64,000 bases of DNA from positions 248,001 to 312,000 of the forward strand of contig JAIXQH010000044.1 in the NCBI GenBank assembly GCA_027484055.1, given 5' to 3'. Numbering within the stretch: position 1 is the first letter of the stretch; every line of letters begins with the position of its first letter. A program made the position numbers and the translations under genes. The notes beneath the pieces are model-generated. The model was given only the letters and a program-made list of their open reading frames with translations. It was not told the DNA's origin and searched no databases. The stretch is from Verrucomicrobiaceae bacterium (lineage in GTDB: Bacteria; Verrucomicrobiota; Verrucomicrobiia; Verrucomicrobiales; Akkermansiaceae). This document shows, piece after piece, positions 1 through 10,700 of the stretch.

Positions 1-2020
1 GCGTGCGTTTTTCGTCTGAGATGCCGTCGCCATCCTTGTCGATAAAGACGCTGACGTCCGGGGGATGGAGCACGTAGACCTTGTTGCCATCAACAGCGAC
101 CCCGCGCGGAGAGTCAACTTTTGCGAAAACCTTGGATTCATCGGCGCGCCCGTCGTCATCAAGATCGCGAAGACGAAGGATGCGGCCGCGGTTAGCGTCG
201 CGACCCGAGCTGCCGTTGCCATCGGAACCGACATAGAGCGTGCCATCCGGCGTGGCACTGACGAAGATGGGATAGTTTACGGCAGGCGGGCGCGAGAAGA
301 TGCTGGCCGAGAATCCTTCGGCAAAGGTGATGTCCTTCAGCCACTCGGCATCTGGATGATTTTCGGGGATGAGCGGCGCGCGGAGTGCTCCGTCGACGAT
401 GGCTTGCGGCGTGCCGAGCACCTCAAACTCTTTGATGCTGCCGTAGCTCTGCTCGCGGCCTTTTTGACCCAGAAATGTGATGCGCACGTAACGACCCGCT
501 GCGGTGAAATCCGCAGCACGAGGGCCGGCTTCTTCAATTTGAGCAGCATCCACAGCGAGCTTCCACGTTTGATTGTCATCGGAAATTTCCACCTTGTGAC
601 GATACACGGCTTCGTCTCTCTCCCAGGTGACGCGGTAGCCGGTGATCGTCTTCGTTTTGCCGAGATCTACGGCGAGCCATTCGCCATTCTGCCCTTTGGA
701 AGGACTCCAGCGTGTCGATTTACCGTCCACCGCCTTGGCGGCGGTGTTGCCTTTGCCGCTTTCCTCACTGGATGCGCTGGCTTTGGCATTGAACGCGAGA
801 TTACCGCGCTTTGCTTCCGCCGGACCGGCTTGCGCGAGCGGGATGACATCGGGAGCCTTGCCATTCAGAGGGATCGAGCCTGTCGCTGGCTTTTCAGGCT
901 GGGCGGTTCCAGTGCCTAGCGAGGCGAAGGAGTAGCGGCCATCCAAGCTCGCGATGGGCAGGCGTGCCTCGCTGCCATCGGGAAGCTTTGTCACCAGAGT
1001 TGCACGCGGTTTTTCCAGCCACTCAGCCTTGTAATCCGCCGCGAGTTTCTTCCAACGCTCCAGATCCGCAGCCGTTGGTTCGGAGATCAAAACAGTCGCC
1101 GAATCTCCTTTGGCAAAATTTTGGAACTCGGCCTCCGTCGGCCACACGCGTGTCACGCCCGGCCGGTATTCCTGGGCCCAGGCGAGCTTTTTCGCATCGT
1201 GAGTCTTGAGCAGATTCGACGCTGAACTGCGTAGCGATTCCGCACCCGCGTTCACCGCATCCACAGGCACTTTGGCCATTGGCGCTTCGACCCCGCCGGC
1301 TGGCAGTGGTTTGAACCAGAGGTCTTTGAACTGCACCTTCATCGCGCCGCCGATGTGGATTTGCAGGGCGATGATGCCTTTCATCCGGCGGTAACGCGCG
1401 TCGTGGTCGGTGAGTTCCATCACCTTCGTGCCGTTCATGGTGAAAGTGATGCGGTTGCCGACCGCCACGATCCCGCAATCGCTCCATTCCGTCTCCGGTT
1501 TGCGCAGCGCGTCCAGCTCCGTCTTCCCAAGGAGCGACGCCACGCGCCAGCGTTCTCCATCCGGCTGGATGACCACGCGGTCACCCTTCGCCACACCGAG
1601 TCCGCGCTGGCTGCGTTCTTCGTAAAACAAGCCGTCGAGTTCACCGCCAGGACTCAGGTCATACTGATATCCGCCAACACTCCACGGAGTCACCGAGGGC
1701 AATACCACGCTGCGAATTTGAATACCGGAGTTACGCATTCCTTTGCTCTGGTCCCACTGCGGCCAGCGGACTTTCATGTGCAGCTCGAAGTTTTCCACCT
1801 GCCCGCCTTCCCAGACCAGAAAGGAGTTTGTCTTGAGCGGATGGTCCGGCATCACCGTGCCCGTGATCGCTCCGTCCTCGACCGACCAGCGCCCGGGTTC
1901 ACCATTCCAGCCGGTCAGGTTTTTGCCATTAAAAAGAGCTTTGAAACCGGCCGGCGGTTCATCGGCGAAGAGCGGGGTCACAAGCGCCAGGCATGGCAGG
2001 AAGCGGTATAATTTCATCAT
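1..2020 (-). CDS. Secreted DUF1080 / discoidin-like / PVC-type dehydrogenase protein (3' end outside window)
   Basis: The frame is open from an ATG-ATG start to the window edge, so the protein is cut at its C-terminus. It begins with a signal peptide (MKLYRFLPCLALVTPLFA), followed by a DUF1080 (3-keto-disaccharide hydrolase-type, LamG-like fold) domain at about residues 20-235 with the typical FKALFNGKNLTGWNG opening. Next come a linker and an F5/8-type C (discoidin-like) domain at about 400-530. The start of the Pirellula/Verrucomicrobium-type membrane-bound dehydrogenase beta-propeller follows (VKDITFAEGF-type entry, then the calcium-loop-like DKDGDGISDEKRT at the edge). Family knowledge predicts HEAT repeats and a C-terminal cytochrome c domain beyond the edge. 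It is the last of a same-strand run of secreted PVC proteins. The substrate is not predictable. Confidence 0.8.
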   Translation of the reverse strand, partial: MMKLYRFLPCLALVTPLFADEPPAGFKALFNGKNLTGWNGEPGRWSVEDGAITGTVMPDHPLKTNSFLVWEGGQVENFELHMKVRWPQWDQSKGMRNSGIQIRSVVLPSVTPWSVGGYQYDLSPGGELDGLFYEERSQRGLGVAKGDRVVIQPDGERWRVASLLGKTELDALRKPETEWSDCGIVAVGNRITFTMNGTKVMELTDHDARYRRMKGIIALQIHIGGAMKVQFKDLWFKPLPAGGVEAPMAKVPVDAVNAGAESLRSSASNLLKTHDAKKLAWAQEYRPGVTRVWPTEAEFQNFAKGDSATVLISEPTAADLERWKKLAADYKAEWLEKPRATLVTKLPDGSEARLPIASLDGRYSFASLGTGTAQPEKPATGSIPLNGKAPDVIPLAQAGPAEAKRGNLAFNAKASASSEESGKGNTAAKAVDGKSTRWSPSKGQNGEWLAVDLGKTKTITGYRVTWERDEAVYRHKVEISDDNQTWKLAVDAAQIEEAGPRAADFTAAGRYVRITFLGQKGREQSYGSIKEFEVLGTPQAIVDGALRAPLIPENHPDAEWLKDITFAEGFSASIFSRPPAVNYPIFVSATPDGTLYVGSDGNGSSGRDANRGRILRLRDLDDDGRADESKVFAKVDSPRGVAVDGNKVYVLHPPDVSVFIDKDGDGISDEKRT

Positions 2021-2060
2021 TTTGTTAAATAGGGAAAGGGTTGGAAAAATCATAGGTTGT

Positions 2061-3545
2061 TCACGCAAGAATCTCCTTCACGACCTTCGCATGCTCCACT
2101 CCGGTCAGCTTGAAATCAAGGCCTTGCGCGCGGTGGGTGAAACGTTCGTGATCGATGCCGAGCAGATGCAGCACCGTGGCGTGGAAGTCGCGCACGTGGA
2201 CGGGATCCTTTACCACGTTGTAACTGAAATCGTCGGTCTCGCCGTGGACCATGCCGCCTTTCACGCCGCCGCCCGCCATCCACATGGTGAAGCAACGCGG
2301 GTGGTGATCGCGGCCGTAATTCGTCGCCGTTAGACCGCCCTGCGAATAAATCGTACGGCCAAATTCACCGCCCCAGATGATGAGCGTGTCCTCGAACATG
2401 CCACGTTGTTTGAGGTCGGTGATGAGCGCGTGGGTCGCTTGATCGATGTCACGGCACTGGGCGGGCATGCGGCCGTTCACGTTGGCGTGGTGGTCCCAGT
2501 TGTTATGATAGATCTGGACGAAACGCACGCCGCGCTCCGAGAGTCGGCGAGCCATGAGCACGCTGTTGGCGAAGGTTCCAGGCTTGCGGGCTTCCTCGCC
2601 GTAAAGTTCGTAGGTATGCGCGGGTTCCTTGGCGAGGTCCGTGAGTTCGGGCACGCTCGCCTGCATGCGGAAGGCCATCTCGTATTGCTGCATGCGCACA
2701 TGGGTTTCGGGGTCACCGAAATCTTTGAAGGTCATTTCGTTCATCGCTTGGATACCGTCGAGCTGCAGGCGGCGTCTTTCCCGCGAGACGCCCGAGGGGT
2801 TGTTGATGAAAAGGATGGGCTCGCCCGAGCTGCGGAAACTCACACCCGTGTGTTCGCCGGGCAGGAATCCGCTCGACCACAGCCTGCCGGAGATGGCTTG
2901 GTTCTGCTCGCTGTTCGTCGGGCGGGCCACGAGCACGACGAAGGTCGGCAGGTCCTGATTCATCGAGCCGAGGCCGTAACTCAGCCACGAGCCGATGCAC
3001 GGGCGACCACCGATTTGTGAGCCGGTCTGCATTTCAGTGATAGCAGGCTCGTGGTTGATCGCATCGGTGTGCATCGAGCGGATGAAGGTCATGTCGTCTA
3101 CGCACTTCGAGGTCCACGGCAGAAGCTCAGTATTCATCCACAATCCGCACTCTCCGGCCTGCGAGAATTTGTATTTCGACGGGGCGATGGGAAACCGCGC
3201 CTGCTTGCTCGTCATGCCGGTGAGCCGCTGACCCTGCCGGATGCTGTCGGGCAGGTCCTTGTCATACATCTTCACCATCTCCGGCTTGTAGTCGTAGAGA
3301 TCCATCTGCGAGGGCCCACCGACCATGTGCAGATAGATCACGCGCTTCGCCTTCGCCGGAAAATGCGGGAGCGCTAGGCCGCCGGGCGTATTGCTGGCGA
3401 ACGCACGCGAAAGCCCACCGCCGAGCAGCGAGCCGAGAGCGGCAGCACCGAGCACGTTGCGGCCGTGGCCAAAAAACTGGCGGCGTGTTAGTGCGAGTTT
3501 CGAGGCCTCGGTTAGGTTTTGAAAAAGGTGCGAGTTGCAGTTCAT
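2061..3545 (-). CDS. DUF1501 family Tat-exported protein
   Basis: DUF1501 proteins are alkaline-phosphatase/sulfatase-fold proteins of unknown substrate, almost always encoded beside a DUF1549/DUF1553 partner, as here (7-bp gap). The start chosen is the ATG at 3545: the open frame continues upstream for 36 codons into the partner gene, but those residues are basic and low-complexity. From 3545 the protein has a Tat signal (RRQFFGHGRNVLGAAALG), then the family blocks VIYLHMVGGPSQMDLYDYKP, SYGLGSMNQDLPTFVVL and NNWDHHANV. The C-terminal GEFGRT...GRDHHPRCFTMWMAGGG and LLGIDHERFTHRAQG motifs are also present. Length (about 494 aa) is normal, and no key block is missing. It is probably translated with the upstream gene. 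Confidence 0.9.
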   Translation of the reverse strand: MNCNSHLFQNLTEASKLALTRRQFFGHGRNVLGAAALGSLLGGGLSRAFASNTPGGLALPHFPAKAKRVIYLHMVGGPSQMDLYDYKPEMVKMYDKDLPDSIRQGQRLTGMTSKQARFPIAPSKYKFSQAGECGLWMNTELLPWTSKCVDDMTFIRSMHTDAINHEPAITEMQTGSQIGGRPCIGSWLSYGLGSMNQDLPTFVVLVARPTNSEQNQAISGRLWSSGFLPGEHTGVSFRSSGEPILFINNPSGVSRERRRLQLDGIQAMNEMTFKDFGDPETHVRMQQYEMAFRMQASVPELTDLAKEPAHTYELYGEEARKPGTFANSVLMARRLSERGVRFVQIYHNNWDHHANVNGRMPAQCRDIDQATHALITDLKQRGMFEDTLIIWGGEFGRTIYSQGGLTATNYGRDHHPRCFTMWMAGGGVKGGMVHGETDDFSYNVVKDPVHVRDFHATVLHLLGIDHERFTHRAQGLDFKLTGVEHAKVVKEILA

Positions 3546-3552
3546 GGGGAAA

Positions 3553-6500
3553 TTATTTGTTGAGGGTTTCGTCGAGATTGAGGATCTGGCTCGCGACCAT
3601 CGCCAGCGCGGCAAGCCGCGGCGGGGCCAGCGAAGGATCGGGCTTTGTTTCACCGATGGCGATGTAGGCTTTCGCGGCCGCTTGGTCGGCGTTGAAACCG
3701 GCTTCGAGGTCCGTTGCGGACTTATTCAGGACGTCGGTTTCCGCTGGCTTGAGCGGGCGCAGTAGCACGCGTTCGGCAATTTTGGTGATCGCCGCCGACG
3801 CATCGGGGTTCTCTTTCATCGCGCTCTCCGCCAGACGGCGTCCGGCTTCAACGAACTGCGGATCATTCAGCGTCACTAGTGCCTGGATCGGCGTATTCGT
3901 GCGCTCGCGGCGGACGACACAGCTTTCACGCGCCGGCGCGTTGAAGATCTCCATGCTCGCAGGCGGTGCCATGCGTTTCCAGAAATTGTAAACCGTACGC
4001 CGATAGAGATTCTCGCCCTTGTCCTGAGTATAGGCCTGCCCGCCCATGCCCACGACCTCCCACACCTTGGCTGGCTGATAGGGCATGGTTCCCGGTCCGC
4101 CCATTTTCAGGGAAAGGGTGCCGGTCGTTGCGAGTGCATAGTCACGCATCATTTCCGCATCCATCCGGAAGCGCGGTCCGCGAGAGAAAAGCCGGTTCTG
4201 CGTGTCTTTCTCGATCTTCTCCGGCGTGGCGATGGCGGCCTGCCGATAAGTGGCGGAGGTGACTAGCAGGGTGTAGAATTTTTTCACGTCCCAGCCGGAT
4301 TCGCGGAACTCCACTGAGAGCCAATCGAGCAGTTCCGGATGCGTGGGCACTTCGCCTTGCGAGCCGAAATCCTCCGCCGTTCGTACGATCCCGGTGCCGA
4401 ACAGCTCCTGCCAGAAGCGATTCACCGTCACGCGTGAAGTCAGTGGATTTTCTGCTGCCATGAGCCACTGGACGAGCCCGAGGCGGTTTTTCGGCGCGCC
4501 GGACGGCATCGGGTGCAGCGCTTGAATGCCCGCCGGCTCGACTTGTTCGCCTGGATTATCATAGGCACCGCGCATCAGGATGTGCGCCATCGCCGGGCCG
4601 GGCTTCTCTTCCTGGATGTGCGAGACCACCGTCCGCTCGCGGATCAGCTTGTCTTCATTTTCCAAGACCTCGAGACGGTTGGCCGCCTCGATGACGGGCT
4701 CGGCGAAGTTATCGAGATAGAAATTCTCCAATGCCTGCTTCTGCGCTGCCGAGCGTTTCTCCGGCACCACCGCGAAGGATTCGCGGAGATTGCGCTCGTC
4801 TGGCAGCGACCGCGCTTCACCCGTGCCGAGCGCACGGAGATAGATGCGCACATCCTGCACGCGCCCGCCCTCGAAGGGAGATTTGGTCTCGCGCTGCCCC
4901 ACGCGCAACGGCACCGCCGCAACGGACGATACCGTGAGCGGTGCGCCGCTAGCGACCACCGCCTGAACCTTGCCGTTGACGAAGATGCGGAAACCCTCCG
5001 CTTTGCCGGAGCCGTCATAAGTTGCGAGCACATGCTGCCAGACGCCAACGCTCGCCGAGGCGTTTTTCGTCTGTGCACCGATCAGCGCTTTTGGCTTCGC
5101 GGTCGCAAAACGCACGCCGTATCGATTCGATTGCAGATAGAGTTCCCAGCCTTGCAATCCCGAGCGGTCATCCATTCGCGCGACGACCGTGCCTTCTTTG
5201 AAATCTGCGGGCACATTCACCCACACGCCGACGGAGAACGGCTGGTCGTGATTGATCGCAGCGAGGTCGCCGAGTTCGAAATGCACACCGTTAGTGAACT
5301 GCGGAGCCTTGCCGAATTTCCCGCCCTCGTGCCACTCGATGGGCCCGTCCGCCTTGAAAGTCATCGGCTTCCCGAAACTTTCTGCCTTCACCTCAACGCC
5401 CGCGCCTTCCTCCAGCGGCAGATGCAGTGCAAGCTCGCGGGGGCTCACTTCGATCTGCTCCGCCGTCGCCTTCGCGAGCCACGGCACGAGGTCTTTGGTT
5501 GCCTGCGCGCGACGCTCTGTTAGCTGCTGCTTCACTGCCGCGATCTCGCCGGGCAATGCAGCGAACCGTTTTTCGTCATCCGGCTGCGGCAGATAGATCA
5601 CCGGCTTCGTGTCCTTCACGTTGCCATCGAGCGCTGCCTGAGTCGTATTTCGGAAAAACGCCGACATCGAGTAAAAGTCCTTCTGCGTGATCGGGTCGAA
5701 TTTGTGGTCGTGGCACGCCGCGCAGTTCGTCGTGAGTCCGAGCCACACCCACGAGGTCGCGGTCACGCGGTCGGCGGCGTAGTTTGCTAGAGTTTCCTCA
5801 TCGATGGTGCCACCCTCGTTCGTTGTGGCGTTGCAACGGTGAAATCCGGTGGCGATGAGCTGCTCACGTGTCGGGTTGGGTAAAAGGTCGCCAGCGATTT
5901 GCTCGACGGTGAATTGATCGAAGGGCTGGTTTCGATTGAAGGCGGAAATCACCCAGTCGCGGTATGGCCAGATCTCGCGGTATTTGTCGAAATGCAGCCC
6001 GTGCGTGTCCGCATAACGCGCCGCATCCAGCCAGTAGCGGCCGCGGTGTTCGCCCCATTGTGGCTGCGCCATGAGCTTGGCGACGTATTTTTCATAGGCA
6101 TCGGGAGCCATGTCTTTCACGAACGCCTCGACCTGCTCGGGCGTTGGTGGAAGCCCGATAAGATCGAGCGAAAGCCGTCGCGCGAGCGTGCGCCGATCGG
6201 CCTCTGGTGCCGGCTTCAACCCTGCGGCATCAAGCTTCGCGAGCACGAAGCTGTCGATGGGATTACGCACCCAAGCCTTGTCCTTCACCTCGGGCAGAGG
6301 GGCACGCTGCGGCGCTTCGAAGGCCCAGTGTTTCTGATAGGGCGCGCCTTGTTCGATCCATCGCTTGAGCGTTTCCTTTTCCTCAGCGCTTAGCGTTTTG
6401 TGCGACTTCGGCGTGGGCATCACCTCGGACTTGTCTTTGGAAATAATGCGCTGCCACGCGTCGCTTTCCTCCAGCGAACCGGGGACGATCGCCCGCACGC

Positions 6501-6732
6501 CCTTGATCTCGGCGAGGGCGCCTTCCGGTGTATCGAGCCGACGGTCGGCCTCGCGGGTCTTCGGGTCGAAGCCGTGGCAAGCGAAGCACTTGTCCGAGAG
6601 GATGGGGCGGACGTCGCGATTGAACTGGATCTTCTCCGGAACCGATGCTGCATGGACTGCGATATTTCCGGAAATCAGGACGAAGGACGCGGTGAGCAGC
6701 CGACGAATGGTTAGCAGAGTGGGAGGATGCAT
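3553..6732 (-). CDS. PSCyt1-DUF1549-LamG-DUF1553 secreted cytochrome-like protein
   Basis: This is a large planctomycete/verrucomicrobial surface or periplasmic protein. After a signal peptide ([17 protein letters not shown]...) comes a PSCyt1 heme module with CFACHG near residue 50. A DUF1549 (PSCyt2) domain at about 155-360 carries the typical [13 protein letters not shown] second cysteine motif. A LamG-type concanavalin domain lies at about 450-630, and a DUF1553 (PSD1) domain at about 720-980 contains [13 protein letters not shown] and [16 protein letters not shown]. The ATG at 6732 was preferred to an in-frame ATG at 6768 because it places the signal peptide at the very N-terminus; neither has a good Shine-Dalgarno sequence. 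It pairs with the DUF1501 gene just downstream. The catalytic activity of the pair is unknown. Confidence 0.88.
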   Translation of the reverse strand: MHPPTLLTIRRLLTASFVLISGNIAVHAASVPEKIQFNRDVRPILSDKCFACHGFDPKTREADRRLDTPEGALAEIKGVRAIVPGSLEESDAWQRIISKDKSEVMPTPKSHKTLSAEEKETLKRWIEQGAPYQKHWAFEAPQRAPLPEVKDKAWVRNPIDSFVLAKLDAAGLKPAPEADRRTLARRLSLDLIGLPPTPEQVEAFVKDMAPDAYEKYVAKLMAQPQWGEHRGRYWLDAARYADTHGLHFDKYREIWPYRDWVISAFNRNQPFDQFTVEQIAGDLLPNPTREQLIATGFHRCNATTNEGGTIDEETLANYAADRVTATSWVWLGLTTNCAACHDHKFDPITQKDFYSMSAFFRNTTQAALDGNVKDTKPVIYLPQPDDEKRFAALPGEIAAVKQQLTERRAQATKDLVPWLAKATAEQIEVSPRELALHLPLEEGAGVEVKAESFGKPMTFKADGPIEWHEGGKFGKAPQFTNGVHFELGDLAAINHDQPFSVGVWVNVPADFKEGTVVARMDDRSGLQGWELYLQSNRYGVRFATAKPKALIGAQTKNASASVGVWQHVLATYDGSGKAEGFRIFVNGKVQAVVASGAPLTVSSVAAVPLRVGQRETKSPFEGGRVQDVRIYLRALGTGEARSLPDERNLRESFAVVPEKRSAAQKQALENFYLDNFAEPVIEAANRLEVLENEDKLIRERTVVSHIQEEKPGPAMAHILMRGAYDNPGEQVEPAGIQALHPMPSGAPKNRLGLVQWLMAAENPLTSRVTVNRFWQELFGTGIVRTAEDFGSQGEVPTHPELLDWLSVEFRESGWDVKKFYTLLVTSATYRQAAIATPEKIEKDTQNRLFSRGPRFRMDAEMMRDYALATTGTLSLKMGGPGTMPYQPAKVWEVVGMGGQAYTQDKGENLYRRTVYNFWKRMAPPASMEIFNAPARESCVVRRERTNTPIQALVTLNDPQFVEAGRRLAESAMKENPDASAAITKIAERVLLRPLKPAETDVLNKSATDLEAGFNADQAAAKAYIAIGETKPDPSLAPPRLAALAMVASQILNLDETLNK

Positions 6733-6794
6733 GGGAGTGAGACAGGTTCGGTCAAATCGCTGTGACATTTCGATTTATGGCTTGAACATAATGG

Positions 6795-7691
6795 TTAGAC
6801 AGCCTCAGCAGCTTGTTTTGCGATTTCCTTAAAGGCAGGCCCGGCCTGTGCTTCGGTTCCTGTTCCTTCGATGTTGATGGCCCCCTGATAACCGGCCTCG
6901 CGCAAGACGCGAAAGAAGGGCCTGAAGTCGTCACCTTTGACTCCCGGGTAACTGCGGCCGGACTTCTCGGCGATTTCGATATGCGAGACGACATCCATCG
7001 CGGCCTTCAAGTCCGCCGGAGTGTCGCCCATGTGCACCATGTGGAAGAGATCGGCAAGCAGACGGATGTTCGGATGGTTGGCGGCGCGGATGAGTGTGGC
7101 GCCTTCGCCAATGCGGGTGATGTAGTTGCAATCCTTTGCCTGGAGTTGTTCCATGGCGACGGTGATGCCGTGTGTTTCCGCGAGCGGGCCCATGCGCTTG
7201 AGCAGTGCGACGAATTGCGGATCGGCCTGTTCCTTGGTCCAGCCGTCGCTCAGGTAGCGCGATCCTCCGCTGCCGAAAACCATGATTTTTCCGCCCGCTT
7301 GCTTTAAACGGCGGAACGCGATTTCTGCCCACGCCAGAATCTGATCGTGATTAGCCTCCGGGCCGACACACCGCAGGTGCTTTGGGGTGATAAAGAGATT
7401 GCAAGCGAGGACGGGCAGCGGTGCGGCGGCGAGTTGGGCGAGGTTTTTTGCGAACACCTCGTCCGACTTGTCGGGTGCGAGGAAAGCGCCTGTAGATAGT
7501 GTTAGGAAATCAGCACCTTGCGCCTTGAGAGCCACCGCCTTATCGAGCGGGGCCGCGATACCCATGGCGGAGAAGAGTTTTTTCGCAGGCTCTTCGGCTG
7601 AGGCGCGGGATAATAACGACGCACCGCCGATAGTTAACAAGCTATTGCGGAGGAACGTGCGGCGTGACGAGGAATGAATGATTGGTTTCAT
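6795..7691 (-). CDS. Tat-exported sugar phosphate isomerase/epimerase-like TIM-barrel protein
   Basis: About 298 aa with an N-terminal twin-arginine signal (SSSRRTFLRNSLLTIGGASLL), followed by a xylose-isomerase-like/AP-endonuclease-2 TIM barrel. Recognisable pieces are AEIAFRRLKQAGGKIMVFGSG, the glutamate of TVAMEQLQAKDCNY, the LLADLFHMVHMGD strand, HIEIAEKSGR and GAINIEGTGTEA near the end. These acidic and histidine residues match the usual divalent-metal ligands of the family. Export makes a cytosolic phosphosugar substrate unlikely, and such secreted barrels in PVC genomes usually sit with oxidoreductase/DUF1080 genes, as here. Substrate unknown. Confidence 0.85.
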   Translation of the reverse strand: MKPIIHSSSRRTFLRNSLLTIGGASLLSRASAEEPAKKLFSAMGIAAPLDKAVALKAQGADFLTLSTGAFLAPDKSDEVFAKNLAQLAAAPLPVLACNLFITPKHLRCVGPEANHDQILAWAEIAFRRLKQAGGKIMVFGSGGSRYLSDGWTKEQADPQFVALLKRMGPLAETHGITVAMEQLQAKDCNYITRIGEGATLIRAANHPNIRLLADLFHMVHMGDTPADLKAAMDVVSHIEIAEKSGRSYPGVKGDDFRPFFRVLREAGYQGAINIEGTGTEAQAGPAFKEIAKQAAEAV

Positions 7692-7713
7692 GGTATGTTG
7701 GTTGATTGCTGAC

Positions 7714-10700
7714 TCATTTTACATCGAGGAAGGATACGTCATCGCACCGCGCGGCAATGTGCGGGGCCGTGCTGTCAATGCTGATAGAAATCGTGTGGGT
7801 GCCAGGAGGGATTGGGGTTTCGTAGCGTCCATTGCTGAGCTGAATCGGCTGGTTGTTCAACCAGGCCGCTTTGGCACCAGTGAGGATCAACGGTGTCTTT
7901 GTGGCCGTGGCCGCGCTGAAGCGGGCGCTGGCGTAGGGTTGGGCGGGTAGGTCGGCTTTGGGCAATTGACCGCTGACAAGTGTGGTGGCGTAGGTGGGCT
8001 GCTCAGGGGCCTTACCTTGGGCACTCGGCGGGTTGCTACTGAAGCTCCAAATGCGCGCGACATTAGCCTTGCTAGCATCAAAAGGACCTGGGCGACCGAT
8101 CTGGCTGAGGAAGGCGAAGAGATTGCGCTGGTCGCCAAGGCTGAGAGCATCCACGAGGCCCGGTGGCATGAGGCTACCGATATTTTCCTTCTTGAGCACG
8201 TTGGCCTTTGTCACCGGCAGCTCGACACCGGGTCCAACTCTGATGATGATTTCCGTCGCGGTCTCGCTCTCAGGGATGCCGGACATCACGCTGCCATCCT
8301 TGAGCGTGTAGGCAAAGCCGTGATATCCTTCCTTCACCTTGGCCGCAGGATTCAGCGTGCTCTCAATGATGTAGTCCAGCGGAGCGCTCGCTCCGATGCT
8401 GGAGAAATCTGGGCCGTAATTGCCGCCGATCCCCGCGATGGCATGACAGGCGATGCAGCCCGAGCGCCGATAGACACGCTCTCCTTCTCCGCTATTGCCA
8501 CCTTCTGGGACGGACTTCACCAATGCTGCGATTTCTTGGTTGATATCCCGCGCGGCAGGCTTCGCGCCTGAGGCAGGTTGCAAGGCTTTCACCAATTCAG
8601 CGCCAGTCCGACCCAGGGTGCTGGCGACTTGCAAGGCATCGGCGATGGCGGATGGCGGCAGCTCTTTGGGAACCTGACTCGCGAGGAGCTTCGCAAACGG
8701 CGCTTGCTGGAAAAGCTGACGCCACAGATCGAGCGACTGATTCTTGTCCGTCGTCTGCGCGATGATGGAAGGCAGGACCGCCAGTGCGGCATCGCCAGCG
8801 TGCACGGCGAGAGGCACCAGCGAATCGCGACGCACTGAGGTAGGGCGATCTTCTGCGACGAGTCTCTTCAAAGCCTCCACGGTGCGTGGGCCGCCGATCA
8901 AGCGCAGCGCAGCGAGCGCCTCGCGGCGGAGTGCGTCATCGGTTGAGTTGCCCGCAGATTCCGCAAGCATCTCGATCGCACCGTCTTGCTTCCATTCACC
9001 TGCCAAGCGGATGCTGACATTCCGCAGTTTAGGATCACTGGATTTCAGCAGTGGGAGCAAGGCCGCGAGATCTCCCTGCGGCTGGAAACGACGGGTTTTG
9101 GAGGCTTCCGTAAGGGCACTTGCGGCACGCAAACGGGCGGCAGGCTGGAGTTTCCCTTCGACTAGGAATGCCTGCCCGAGGGTATTGACTTCTGTTTGGC
9201 CACCGGATTTACCGATGAGCTCGATCCACGGTCCGGTGCCTGCGGGATCCAGTTCACGCGCCGCGAAAAGTCGCTGCACGTAAGGCGCGGCGATGGTCGG
9301 ATCGACGATGGCTGAGAGTGACGTGAGTTGTTTCTCGCGGCCGACGATCTTATCGGGATGCGTGGCGATTTCTTCAAACCAAGGACGTGCGAGTTCGTTC
9401 ACTGCCGTCCACGCGGCGAAGTCGAGGAAGTTGTCACCCGTATTGGCCGGGAGATTGTTCAAAACCAAGTCCGCGCTCTCGAAAGTGCGCACCCGAGCGA
9501 GGGCACGGAAGGCTTCAAGTCGCACCCGCGGATGCTGACTAACAGCGATGAATGGCACGATGGCGCTGATGTCAGTGCTACCGAATTTACCCATGGATTT
9601 TCCAAATTCGCGCAAGGCGACTTGCAACGTATCGCTCTCACTTTGCGGCGACTTGAGTATCGAAACGAGGTGTTCCGTATCGCTCGAGCGACCGCTCAAA
9701 AGCCACGCCGCGTGACGGCGCGTCGTTTCATCCTTCACCCATGTCTTGAGAGCTTTCTGCAAATCGGCGACCAGCACCTTCGCGAGTTCGCGGCGGGCGG
9801 ACTGGAATTCCCAGCGGTTCGGGGATAGCAGCGAGTTGAGCAGTTCGGCGACCGGTTTGCCGCCCATCGCTTCCCATGCCAACGGCTTGCTGCCCTTCGG
9901 CGCGATGCGCCAGATCCGGCCATGCTCCTTGTCACGGCGGGGATCGCGGAAATCCACCTCACCGTGATTGATGATCGGGTTCGTCCAGTCGGCGACGTAG
10001 AGTCCACCGTCAGGTCCCATTTTCAGCGCGACGGGGCGGAATGTTGCATCGCTAGTCCTCGCGACATCCGGTTCCACCTTCGTGATGTAGCCGGACTTGT
10101 TCTCGGTTTTCGAGAGATCGTTGAAACTGAAGCGTACCATGCGGTGCGCGCGGAAATCATTCGTGATGGCGTCCCCCTGCCACTCGGGACCGAAAAGCGG
10201 GCTGTTCACGATTTCGAGTCCACAGAATTTCGGATACGAGCCGGGGCTAATGCTGGAGATCGAGCGGCGCGCACCTTCCGAATGATTCAGGACCGCGCCG
10301 GGAAAACTCCAGGAAACCCCATTGCCATCGGCACCTGAGGTGAGAAAAGTTTGGCCTGCTAGATCCTCCTGCTGGCCCCAGCAGTTCACCAAGCCCTTGG
10401 AGTGGACTTCCAGCCGCTCCGTATTCGGATCGTAGGCGAAAGCGACGCCGGAGTTCGCACGAATAAGACCCCAGGGCGTTTCGATGTGCGAGTGGATGTA
10501 AAGGGTCTGTTGGAAATAGAGTCGACCATCGATACCCCAGTGCAGTCCGTGAACCATGTGGTGAGTGTCCTCCGTGCCAAAGCCACTGAGCACGATCCGC
10601 CGGTCGGTTAGCATGCCTTTGGCATCCGGCTTCGTGAGCAATAGCAACTCCGTGCTCGCTCCCACGAAACAGCCGCCGCGGTCATCCGGTGCGACTCCAC